Source: a virus. Taken from it: a stretch of 35,776 bases of DNA. The stretch covers positions 1 through 35,776 of the IMG/VR virus record IMGVR_UViG_3300032265_000032; one strand, written 5' to 3'. The notes below the pieces were generated by a model that saw only the letters and a list, made by a program, of their open reading frames with translations, did not search any database and had not been told where the DNA came from. Shown one piece after another: positions 15,137-20,850 of this stretch (position 1 is its first letter; each line of letters opens with the position of its first letter). Both the position numbers and the translations under genes were made by a program.

Positions 15137-15458
15137 ATCTTATCACATTATTTATAAAATCAGCAAACTGAGCCGTATCTAAATCTGCTGTTGACGGAAC
15201 TACAATAATGGGTTGACCAGCAATTTCTTTTGTATATTTAAGAAACTTGTATTTCATAAGCTCATGTAATTCTTCTTTGGTATAACCAAGATGATCTGAT
15301 ATGCCTTCAAGTATTGCCCAGTACATATCATTTTGAGATAAGTTTCTAATGTGTTTACGTTCAGTCACTTGTACTTTCCAAATCTTACTAAAATCCAGTT
15401 CTTTTAATTTGGTTAGTAAATTCTCCAAATTTGCTTTTGTCAAATTGTATTTTATCAT
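15078..15458 (-). CDS. ninB: NinB (Orf-like) recombination protein
   Basis: The product has 126 residues. The core IWKVQVTERKHIRNLSQNDM followed by YWAILEGISDHLGYTKEELH and STADLDTAQFADFINNVIRF matches NinB, the lambda Orf family that binds single-stranded DNA and helps load annealing proteins during phage recombination. AGGA lies 8 nt before the ATG. It pairs functionally with the annealing protein and exonuclease encoded on the opposite arm. Confidence 0.8.
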   Translation of the reverse strand: MIKYNLTKANLENLLTKLKELDFSKIWKVQVTERKHIRNLSQNDMYWAILEGISDHLGYTKEELHELMKYKFLKYTKEIAGQPIIVVPSTADLDTAQFADFINNVIRFGNEYGCSFQDGLPQSQAH

Positions 15459-15576
15459 TTTTCCATCCTTTGCTTTTAAATACTTGTCCGTTTTTAGATG
15501 TAGCTTTATATTCTACCTGACCAAACTCTTTTTGTATAGCTTTTAAGAAATCATTTATAGAGCATTTATTTTGCAT
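15388..15576 (-). CDS. Small basic protein overlapping ninB, uncertain
   Basis: The frame gives 62 residues (MQNKCSINDFLKAIQKEFGQ, then VEYKATSKNGQVFKSKGWKN). It starts 11 nt inside the helicase end and overlaps the ninB start by 71 nt in another frame. Without it there would be a gap of about 110 nt in an otherwise packed arm, and the composition is protein-like. The long overlap leaves doubt. Confidence 0.5.
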   Translation of the reverse strand: MQNKCSINDFLKAIQKEFGQVEYKATSKNGQVFKSKGWKNDKIQFDKSKFGEFTNQIKRTGF

Positions 15577-16489
15577 TTGGACTCTCCTTGTATGTTAATC
15601 CTTTTTGATTAAACCAAAAATTAAACGAACCTTCCCATTGTGCGTTACGCTGCTTTTGAACAAAAACCTTACAATCTGGAATAATTTTTAATTCTTCCTC
15701 TGGTGTCTTGCCTTCTTCTACTAACTTTTCTTTAGCACGATTACGCCAAACACAAATAATATTATCAGTCAAGTTTCTTATGTGTGAACTTCCCATAATG
15801 TTAGTAGCGTCTGGTATCTCAGTTTCATCTTTCATCTTACGAGTATGAGCCACCAAAAATACATGAATGTTTAGATCACGACATATGACAGCTAATCTAT
15901 CACAAAATAACTTTTGCTTCTCTAAAGATTCTTCTGAAATATCCGCCATTTTCATAAGACTGTCAATTACGAATATTTCGCATCCTAAAATATGTTTTCC
16001 ATAATACAATGTAGCAAACATATCTTCAGATGTTGTTGTTCCTAACTGGTCGTAAATATATAACTTATCTTTAGCTCTATCAGCCCATTTTAAAATAAAA
16101 TCATCTGTAGGCTCTGGTGAGCCTAAAGTCTGAGTCAACATACGAGCTAATGTTAATACAGGTCGCATTTCTAAAGATGCTATTAAACATTTAGTATTCT
16201 GTTTCATCATGGACAATATCACTTGTGACAACCACATAGACTTACCATGACCAGACACTCCAGTAAGAACTGTTAGCTCCGCTTGCCTAACCCTAAACTT
16301 ATCTTCCGTCTTAACCCAGCCAAGCGATTTACCAGAATGAATTTCCTCACCAAAATACTTGACCAAGTCATTAGCAAATATATCCGTAGCCTTAATCTTA
16401 AACTCTGCATGACTATACTCCTGTTGATAATAATCTGTAACTACAGATTGATTGACTGTTAGTTTTTCTAAAGCATCACCTAAATTCAT
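15566..16489 (-). CDS. DnaB-like replicative helicase (RecA-fold)
   Basis: From the ATG at 16489 the product has 307 residues. This start overlaps the upstream stop as TAATG and has GGAG just before it; a TTG six codons earlier (16507) is less likely. Walker A is at residues 77-84 (GVSGHGKS), the DnaB-type IASLEM motif follows, Walker B ends at D176 (CEIFVID), and LVAHTRKM, MGSSHIRNLTDNIICVWRN are the conserved later motifs. The N-terminal primase-binding domain of bacterial DnaB is short or missing. It would unwind phage DNA for the host polymerase, together with the organiser encoded just upstream. Confidence 0.85.
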   Translation of the reverse strand: MNLGDALEKLTVNQSVVTDYYQQEYSHAEFKIKATDIFANDLVKYFGEEIHSGKSLGWVKTEDKFRVRQAELTVLTGVSGHGKSMWLSQVILSMMKQNTKCLIASLEMRPVLTLARMLTQTLGSPEPTDDFILKWADRAKDKLYIYDQLGTTTSEDMFATLYYGKHILGCEIFVIDSLMKMADISEESLEKQKLFCDRLAVICRDLNIHVFLVAHTRKMKDETEIPDATNIMGSSHIRNLTDNIICVWRNRAKEKLVEEGKTPEEELKIIPDCKVFVQKQRNAQWEGSFNFWFNQKGLTYKESPNAK

Positions 16490-17088
16490 TAAACTCCACC
16501 TTCCCAAACTTTTCGGATGTTAGTTACTGCACCATCATTGTATCTCTCTTGATTCAATAGCGTTATTGGAGCTGGTACAAAACCTTCCTTCCATTGCTTA
16601 GTTTCTTTCATCATTTTGACATATCCTATTACTTTATCAGCTATCAAGTCAAGGTCTTTTGCTTCCCATTTTTCCATACAACCTTTTTTATTTGTTTTAC
16701 GAATATTAGGATATAAATCCCAGAACTCTGAAAAACGTACAATGGGTTTTATTATCTTATCTTTATCTAATCTTATCTTATCTGCTATAGATTCATTATA
16801 GAGTTTGTCTAGACTTTCTCCTGTAACCAGCCAAGAATCAAGTTCTTTTAACATTTTTTCTATAAAATCTATAGGTTTTCTTAATCTAAATGCAATCTCT
16901 GAAACTTGTGGTAAATTACCCTGTGCTTCACTAGCTAAACACCATAGTTTAAACAATGTAACTTGCTTAACATCATCCATCATCATAAAATCAGCGTCAT
17001 TTAGAAGATCCCTGCCATAACATTTAAACCATTTCATATCTGATTTGTGCTTATAATGATTGTATTTGTCCCAGTTTCTAATTCTCAT
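16489..17088 (-). CDS. Phage replisome organiser or helicase-loader-like protein
   Basis: The product has 199 residues. Residues about 18-105 resemble the winged-helix N-terminal domain of phage replication initiators (KWFKCYGRDLLNDADFMMMD, then NLPQVSEIAFRLRKP). Residues about 115-199 carry FWDLYPNIRKTNKKGCMEKW, GYVKMMKETKQWKEG and PAPITLLNQERYND, the usual C-terminal domain that contacts the helicase. It is coupled by TAATG to the helicase gene, the standard pair for origin recognition and helicase loading. Confidence 0.8.
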   Translation of the reverse strand: MRIRNWDKYNHYKHKSDMKWFKCYGRDLLNDADFMMMDDVKQVTLFKLWCLASEAQGNLPQVSEIAFRLRKPIDFIEKMLKELDSWLVTGESLDKLYNESIADKIRLDKDKIIKPIVRFSEFWDLYPNIRKTNKKGCMEKWEAKDLDLIADKVIGYVKMMKETKQWKEGFVPAPITLLNQERYNDGAVTNIRKVWEGGV

Positions 17089-17097
17089 AACCTCTCC

Positions 17098-17283
17098 TTA
17101 AAATAAACATTCTTCATATAATTCTGACATTGGCACGACTTTTGCTTTAAGCGGTCTAGGCAAAATATGGAGCTTACAGTTAGGTCTATTCTCAAGAAAC
17201 CATAGAGCAGATGCTTTGTTGCTAAATGCTCTAAGAGGTTTTCCGTCAAATTCGTCTAATATAATAAAGCGTAAGATTTCCAT
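17098..17283 (-). CDS. Small conserved phage protein (61 residues)
   Basis: The product reads MEILRFIILDEFDGKPLRAF, then SNKASALWFLENRPNCKLHI. The pattern DGKPxRAFxxKAxAxWFxxxRP occurs in small early proteins of other podoviruses as I remember them; function unknown. It is the first gene of the leftward arm. No Shine-Dalgarno is visible before its ATG. Confidence 0.65.
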   Translation of the reverse strand: MEILRFIILDEFDGKPLRAFSNKASALWFLENRPNCKLHILPRPLKAKVVPMSELYEECLF

Positions 17284-17339
17284 AAGTCAAAACACTAGCA
17301 CAACATATTATTAAATGCAAATATATTTTTTATAGAGTT

Positions 17340-17345
17340 ATTATA
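17340..17345 (-). promoter_or_regulatory. Probable leftward -10 box (TATAAT)
   Basis: A perfect TATAAT lies on the minus strand, 56 nt before the first leftward gene, in the 142-bp divergent gap (17284-17425). The -35 match is poor. Two direct TATAGA copies at 17331 and 17342, 11 bp apart, flank it and could be a regulator site. Confidence 0.45.
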
Positions 17346-17364
17346 GAATTTTTATATAAAATGC

Positions 17365-17392
17365 TTGACATAATTTTTTATATCATTAAGAT
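17365..17392 (+). promoter_or_regulatory. Rightward early promoter (TTGACA-16-TAAGAT)
   Basis: A perfect -35 TTGACA (17365-17370) is followed after 16 nt by TAAGAT (17387-17392). It lies 34 nt before the first rightward gene, which has AGGAGAG before its ATG. The rest of the divergent gap is very AT-rich; I saw no iterons, but an origin cannot be excluded. Confidence 0.6.
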
Positions 17393-17425
17393 AGCTGTTG
17401 TAGTATTTAATTTTAGGAGAGAAAA

Positions 17426-17521
17426 ATGAGTATTAAAACTATGATTGTAAGTTGTATAGCGTTCTACTGTTATATTGGATTATGCCTTTATGTAATGGGT
17501 AAATTAGCAGGTGCAATATGA
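17426..17521 (+). CDS. Tiny membrane protein (31 residues)
   Basis: The frame ATG 17426 to TGA 17521 follows a strong AGGAGAG Shine-Dalgarno. It opens MSIKTMIVSCIAFYCYIGLC and consists of one hydrophobic helix with short polar ends, a single-pass membrane protein. It is the first gene of the rightward arm and therefore probably expressed early. Its stop overlaps the next ATG as ATGA. Function unknown; superinfection exclusion is only a guess. Confidence 0.65.
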   Translation: MSIKTMIVSCIAFYCYIGLCLYVMGKLAGAI

Positions 17522-17586
17522 ATAAATATATCACTTGCTTTATAATAATTTTTATAGCATACTTTGCATGGAGAATTATATGTTAA
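17518..17586 (+). CDS. Tiny membrane peptide (22 residues)
   Basis: The frame ATG 17518 to TAA 17586 reads MNKYITCFIIIFIAYFAWRI with two more residues, a single hydrophobic helix with positive ends. It is coupled to the previous gene by ATGA, and the next gene starts 7 nt before its end. The perfect packing argues for a real peptide. Confidence 0.5.
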   Translation: MNKYITCFIIIFIAYFAWRIIC

Positions 17587-17747
17587 AACAAATAGCTGAA
17601 ATTTTAAAAGAATTAAATGCAGAATTAAAATTAGATAACGATAAATGGGAGAAAGCACAAAATGAGTCAACAACAATTTTACGATCAAGTAATGATGGAA
17701 CAACATCAACAAGAATTACAACAACAGGAGAGAAAAGTGAACTATAA
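17580..17747 (+). CDS. Small protein (55 residues) upstream of annealing protein
   Basis: The frame ATG 17580 to TAA 17747 opens with a helix, MLKQIAEILKELNAELKLDN, then a Thr-rich tail that lies over the start region of the DUF1071 gene. A GGAG lies 6 nt before the start. The tail (residues 29-55) is low-complexity and may only be the cost of overlap. Function unknown. Confidence 0.5.
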   Translation: MLKQIAEILKELNAELKLDNDKWEKAQNESTTILRSSNDGTTSTRITTTGEKSEL

Positions 17748-18138
17748 CGAACTTCGCAAGATTAACGTATCTGACCATATTGAAAAAAAGAATGGTCTAT
17801 CATACTTATCATGGGCTTGGGCTGTAGATACACTTTTACAGCAAGATCCACAGGCTACATGGTCTTATGGTGAACCTAAACAATTTGGTGAAACGCTTAT
17901 GGTATTTTGCACAGTTAATGCTTTTGGTAAATCTATGACTTCTCAATTACCAGTACTTAACTTTAGAAACCAAGCTATTCCTAACCCAGATGCTATGGCT
18001 GTAAATACAGCTATGCAAAGATGTTTAGCTAAGGCTATTGCATTGCATGGTATCGGTTTATACATCTATAGCGGTGAGGATATTCCAGAGTCAGAACAGC
18101 CAACATTAAAAGCTGTATCTAATAAGGATTTTCTATGA
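17662..18138 (+). CDS. Single-strand annealing protein, DUF1071 (Sak3-like)
   Basis: The product has 158 residues from the ATG at 17662. The core KINVSDHIEKKNGLSYLSWA, then FCTVNAFGKSMTSQLPVLN and NPDAMAVNTAMQRCLAKAIA and GIGLYIYSGEDIP, is the DUF1071 family of phage recombinases. An in-frame GTG at 17737 has a better-placed Shine-Dalgarno (AGGAGAG, 6 nt) than the ATG (GGAG at 10 nt) and would remove a Gln-rich 25-residue leader, giving 133 residues; either start may be used. The protein anneals complementary single strands made by the YqaJ nuclease encoded next, to which it is coupled by ATGA. Confidence 0.85.
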   Translation: MSQQQFYDQVMMEQHQQELQQQERKVNYNELRKINVSDHIEKKNGLSYLSWAWAVDTLLQQDPQATWSYGEPKQFGETLMVFCTVNAFGKSMTSQLPVLNFRNQAIPNPDAMAVNTAMQRCLAKAIALHGIGLYIYSGEDIPESEQPTLKAVSNKDFL

Positions 18139-18761
18139 TTGAACAACGCACAGAAGAGTGGTTTCAACAAAGACTTGGCAAGGTGACAGCATCCAGAATA
18201 TCGGATGTTATCGCCAAGACCAAGACAGGTATATCTACATCACGTCAAAACTATTTAGTTCAGCTTGTATCAGAACGCTTAACAGGCAAGAAAGGCGATA
18301 GCTATGTTAATCAAGCGATGCTAGATGGTATTGAAAGAGAAGGTGCTGCTAGGGCACTTTATATGCTTAATAATGATGTTTCTGTGATAGAAGTAGGTTT
18401 CTTTGACCATCCTGTTATTGCAAATAGTGGTGCTAGTCCTGATGGAGCTGTTGAGTCAAGTGAGTCTGGTAAATATGCTGGTCTTATTGAGATAAAGTGT
18501 CCCATAGAAAGTACCCATACTTCTACGTTAATGAGCAAATCAGTTCCTAGCAAATACATTCCACAGATACAATGGCAAATGGCTTGCACAAATGCCAAGT
18601 GGGTAGATTTCGTGAGCTATAACCCTAATTTTCCTGTAGAATTACAGCTATTCGTATCTAGGGTTGAAAAAAACGATGAGTTAATCAAGGAGCTAGAAGC
18701 TGAAGTTATTAAGTTCTTAGATGAAGTAGATCAAATAATTATTAAACTTAAGGAGCAATAA
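18135..18761 (+). CDS. YqaJ-like recombination exonuclease
   Basis: The product has 208 residues, with the lambda-exonuclease fold. It begins EQRTEEWFQQRLGKVTASRIS, the typical YqaJ opening. The catalytic set is visible: E68 in DGIEREGAARALY, D103 in SGASPDG, E119 and K121 in GLIEIKCP, and QIQWQM near 144-149. It resects double-stranded DNA ends to give 3' single strands for the DUF1071 protein. The start overlaps the preceding stop as ATGA. The C-terminal helix (residues about 175-208) is Lys/Glu-rich. Confidence 0.9.
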   Translation: MIEQRTEEWFQQRLGKVTASRISDVIAKTKTGISTSRQNYLVQLVSERLTGKKGDSYVNQAMLDGIEREGAARALYMLNNDVSVIEVGFFDHPVIANSGASPDGAVESSESGKYAGLIEIKCPIESTHTSTLMSKSVPSKYIPQIQWQMACTNAKWVDFVSYNPNFPVELQLFVSRVEKNDELIKELEAEVIKFLDEVDQIIIKLKEQ

Positions 18762-18762
18762 G

Positions 18763-18999
18763 ATGGCTGAATATGATAATACCAATACCTTTGCATTATT
18801 TAAAAATGATAAAGGTGATAATCCTAAACGACCAGACTACACAGGTACTGCAAATGTAGATGGTATTGAGTTTAGAATTAGCGGTTGGATTCGTGAAGGT
18901 AAGAATGGTAAGTTTATTAGCGGATCTGTGCAGCTAAAAGATAACAATTCCGCAGGTGCTACTAAGGGTGCTAAGGAAGATGAGGATGTTCCTTTTTAG
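18763..18999 (+). CDS. Small SSB-like protein with acidic tip
   Basis: The product has 78 residues. The body (TFALFKNDKGDNPKRPDYTG, then DGIEFRISGWIREGKNGKF) resembles small phage proteins of the DUF736-like/OB-like type. The C-terminus ends EDEDVPF, close to the DDDIPF tip by which bacterial SSB recruits partners. Following an annealing protein and an exonuclease, a single-stranded-DNA-binding role is well supported by context. AAGGAG lies 7 nt before the start. A stem-loop overlaps its stop codon. Confidence 0.75.
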   Translation: MAEYDNTNTFALFKNDKGDNPKRPDYTGTANVDGIEFRISGWIREGKNGKFISGSVQLKDNNSAGATKGAKEDEDVPF

Positions 19000-19025
19000 G
19001 AGCATCCCCATATATCACTTTTTTA
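18984..19025 (+). terminator. Stem-loop at the end of the recombination operon
   Basis: GGATGTTCC (18984-18992) pairs with GGAGCATCC (18999-19007), 9 bp with one G-U, around the loop TTTTTA. A run of six or seven T follows after about 11 nt (19019-19024). The spacing to the T-run is longer than ideal, so this may be a partial terminator, separating the SSB-like gene from the pqqA/hydrolase interval. Confidence 0.5.
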
Positions 19026-19032
19026 CGTTTAA

Positions 19033-19104
19033 TTATTTATTCATTACGTACATTGTCACTTCAAAGCCAAAACGCATTTCATTACAAGCTGGAATTGTCC
19101 ACAT
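19033..19104 (-). CDS. pqqA: PqqA, PQQ precursor peptide (23 residues)
   Basis: ATG 19104 to TAA 19033 on the minus strand, against the surrounding genes, gives 23 residues, the same length as Klebsiella PqqA. It opens MWTIPA and contains RFGFEVTMYV (residues 11-20). Glu15 and Tyr19 stand at the positions that PqqE, with PqqD as peptide chaperone, cross-links and that end up as the PQQ skeleton. AAAGGAG lies 8 nt upstream, and a TATAAT box is at 19138-19143. No pqqB-E genes are present, so the peptide would be processed by host enzymes. It could raise PQQ supply for host dehydrogenases such as methanol dehydrogenase during infection. Identity is strongly supported by sequence; benefit and host are inferred. 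Confidence 0.9.
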   Translation of the reverse strand: MWTIPACNEMRFGFEVTMYVMNK

Positions 19105-19195
19105 GGTCTATTCTCCTTTCTTTAGATTTATGTTAGCATTATACGCTTATGTGGCTTATGCTACGACTGTAAAACCATTAGAAAGGACTGTGTAA
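19103..19195 (+). CDS. Possible signal-peptide-like ORF in frame with the SleB hydrolase
   Basis: The frame ATG 19103 to TAA 19195 gives 30 residues: MVYSPFFRFMLALYAYVAYA then TTVKPLERTV. It has the shape of a secretion signal (basic residue, hydrophobic core, AYA cleavage-like motif). It is in the same frame as the hydrolase starting at 19199, separated by one TAA and one sense codon. It overlaps the pqqA start and promoter on the other strand. It may be a real tiny membrane protein, a detached signal peptide, or chance. Confidence 0.4.
   Translation: MVYSPFFRFMLALYAYVAYATTVKPLERTV
19138..19143 (-). promoter_or_regulatory. -10 box (TATAAT) for pqqA
   Basis: A perfect TATAAT on the minus strand would start transcription near 19131 and give a leader of about 26 nt carrying AAAGGAG before the pqqA ATG. 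No good TTGACA lies 16-18 nt upstream, so strength is uncertain. Confidence 0.5.
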
Positions 19196-19198
19196 TAC

Positions 19199-19579
19199 AT
19201 GGAAGCACATAGTTTAGAACTTGATATAGCTTGTTATGCTACTGCGGTATATCATGAGGTAAATACTCGTTCATTAGAAGAAAAGTTAGGAGTCATTAAT
19301 GTTATTCGCAATCGCCTTAACTCTGGTCGCTGGGGTTATTCTGTATGCTCTGTTGTTTACGCTAATGGTCAGTTTGCTGTTAGAGAAGAAAGCCACTATC
19401 CAGTTGATGAAAAGGCTTATCTTCAAACTAAACTACTGGTACTTGATACAATTGTTTTTAATAAATACGCAAATCCAGTTGGCAAGGCTCTTTATTTCCA
19501 TGATGACTCTATGCAAGCAAAAGCTCAATGGTTTGGTAAAAAGAAAATGGTTAAAATAGGAAAAATGATTTTTTATTAG
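19199..19579 (+). CDS. SleB-like cell wall hydrolase
   Basis: The product has 126 residues. The arrangement YHE20V, GVINVIRNRL, SVCSVVYANGQFA and AYLQTKLLVLDTI to GKALYFHDDSMQAK is that of Hydrolase_2 (SleB) peptidoglycan hydrolases, with Glu20 as probable catalytic acid. It is short, a bare catalytic domain without a binding domain. It has no signal peptide in its own frame, though a signal-like ORF lies just upstream in the same frame. The location in the early/recombination arm, far from the holin and lysozyme, suggests a role other than final lysis, or an auxiliary one. Confidence 0.8.
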   Translation: MEAHSLELDIACYATAVYHEVNTRSLEEKLGVINVIRNRLNSGRWGYSVCSVVYANGQFAVREESHYPVDEKAYLQTKLLVLDTIVFNKYANPVGKALYFHDDSMQAKAQWFGKKKMVKIGKMIFY

Positions 19580-19587
19580 GAGCTAAT

Positions 19588-19821
19588 ATGGCAGATGCTT
19601 GGATTATAGAAGAATTAAATAGTAATGGTGATGTAGTATGGGAATGTGTATTGCGTCAAAGACCCACAAATATGTCATGGTATAAAGACATTCCTAGTAA
19701 AACTCATACGCTTCGCATAACTGAATTGGAAAAAAATATGAATACAGTTGAAACTCACACAAACATTAAAAGCCTTAAAGATGCAACAAAAAGATTAGTG
19801 GAGGCAAACAATGGACTATAG
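19588..19821 (+). CDS. Small protein, unknown function (77 residues)
   Basis: The product opens MADAWIIEELNSNGDVVWEC and ends with a helix SLKDATKRLVEANNGL. A good AGGAG Shine-Dalgarno lies 5 nt before the ATG. It overlaps the glycosyltransferase gene by 11 nt. The N-terminal beta hairpin (WIIEELNSNGDVVWECVLRQ) is typical of small phage proteins; no function known. Confidence 0.65.
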   Translation: MADAWIIEELNSNGDVVWECVLRQRPTNMSWYKDIPSKTHTLRITELEKNMNTVETHTNIKSLKDATKRLVEANNGL

Positions 19822-20542
19822 CCCTAAACTATTTTTAGCTACACCTTGCTATGGTGGGCTTGTATATGCAACATTTGCTGAATCTATGCTACAGCTTCAA
19901 AATGGATTATTAACTCGTGGATGGGATGCTTTCTCATCATTCTTAAGCAATGAATCACTTATTACTCGTGGTCGTAATTCTCTTGTAAATGACTTCTTAG
20001 AAACTGATTGTACGCATCTTATGTTTATAGATGCTGACATTGGATTTGAGGCAGATGATGTATTTACTATGGTTGAAGAAGATGTAGAACTTATCTGTGG
20101 CATATATCCTAAAAAGCAAATTAACTGGGATATGGTAAGAACAGCTATAGATAAGAAAGTTGAAAACGAATTCTTACAATATTTTACAGGTGCTTATGTA
20201 GTTAATAACAAAGATGGAGTTAAGATTGATCGTGAGAATAAGTTTGAGATCAATAATGGTGGTACAGGTTTTATGTTGATTAAACGTGAAGTGTTTATGA
20301 AGTTAAAAGATAAATGCCCACGATATACTAATGACATGGCAGATGTAAATGACCAAACAGTTTTAGGTAAAATAATTATAGAATACTTTGATACTAGTAT
20401 AGATCCTGAAACCAATAGACTATTGTCAGAAGATTATCATTTCTGTAAACTAGCTCGTGATAACGGTATTACAGTTTGGGCTGCACCTTATGCTAGATTA
20501 TCACACACAGGTACTTATCAATTTAGTGGAAGATTAATGTAA
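19811..20542 (+). CDS. GT-A type glycosyltransferase
   Basis: The product has 243 residues. It begins with a Rossmann-like strand (KLFLATPCYGG), has SLITRGRNSLVNDFLETDCTHLMF-type segments leading to the metal-binding DxD motif at D74-A-D76, and ends with LSEDYHFCKLARDNGITVWA followed by LSHTGTYQFSG, typical of the acceptor side of GT2-like enzymes. Phage enzymes of this kind modify phage DNA bases, virion proteins or host surface sugars; the target cannot be told. It is coupled to the next gene by TAATG. Confidence 0.8.
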   Translation: MDYSPKLFLATPCYGGLVYATFAESMLQLQNGLLTRGWDAFSSFLSNESLITRGRNSLVNDFLETDCTHLMFIDADIGFEADDVFTMVEEDVELICGIYPKKQINWDMVRTAIDKKVENEFLQYFTGAYVVNNKDGVKIDRENKFEINNGGTGFMLIKREVFMKLKDKCPRYTNDMADVNDQTVLGKIIIEYFDTSIDPETNRLLSEDYHFCKLARDNGITVWAAPYARLSHTGTYQFSGRLM

Positions 20543-20757
20543 TGACTACATGGTATTCAATAGCTAGGGAAGAACAACAGGCTTTAAAAGTAAGGGAATA
20601 TATAAAATCACATCCTAAGTCTAATTTAAAATCTATCATTCAAGATTGTGGAGTAACACGATATAGATTATCTTATTTATACAAAACAGGACAAATTAAA
20701 TTACCATTACCAACACCTTATGGAGAACGAAATGGAAAAAATATTAAAAATAATTGA
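20542..20757 (+). CDS. Small HTH-like protein (71 residues)
   Basis: Residues about 15-50 (ALKVREYIKSHPKSNLKSII, then QDCGVTRYRLSYLYKTGQI) fit a helix-turn-helix with a conserved CGVTRYRLSYL recognition-helix region. The basic, Asn-rich tail is probably unstructured. It may be a small DNA-binding regulator. The start overlaps the glycosyltransferase stop (TAATG). Confidence 0.6.
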   Translation: MTTWYSIAREEQQALKVREYIKSHPKSNLKSIIQDCGVTRYRLSYLYKTGQIKLPLPTPYGERNGKNIKNN

Positions 20758-20848
20758 TTATCTTATTTATTTTATGGTAGTATTCGCAATGATATGGTTC
20801 TTTTACGGAATGTATCAATTTATTGATTTAGTCTTTATAAGGGGATAG
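20732..20848 (+). CDS. Tiny membrane protein (38 residues)
   Basis: The frame ATG 20732 to TAG 20848 opens MEKILKIIDYLIYFMVVFAM and is one long hydrophobic helix ending FIDLVFIRG. GGAG lies 6 nt before the ATG. It overlaps the end of the HTH-like gene by 26 nt. A single-pass inner membrane protein of unknown role. Confidence 0.65.
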   Translation: MEKILKIIDYLIYFMVVFAMIWFFYGMYQFIDLVFIRG

Positions 20849-20850
20849 AT

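Noticed and set aside
16490-16507. Six-residue N-terminal extension of the helicase (TTG at 16507)
   Set aside because: The ATG at 16489 has a TAATG overlap and a Shine-Dalgarno, so the extension is unlikely.
17284-17425. Replication origin in the divergent gap
   Set aside because: Very AT-rich and next to the replication genes, but I found no iterons or DnaA-box-like repeats beyond two TATAGA copies; not strong enough to call.
18956-19195. 79-residue plus-strand frame covering the gap after the SSB-like gene
   Set aside because: Its first 49 residues overlap the end of the SSB-like gene and the pqqA coding strand and look random; only the last 30 residues (from 19103) resemble a real signal or membrane peptide.
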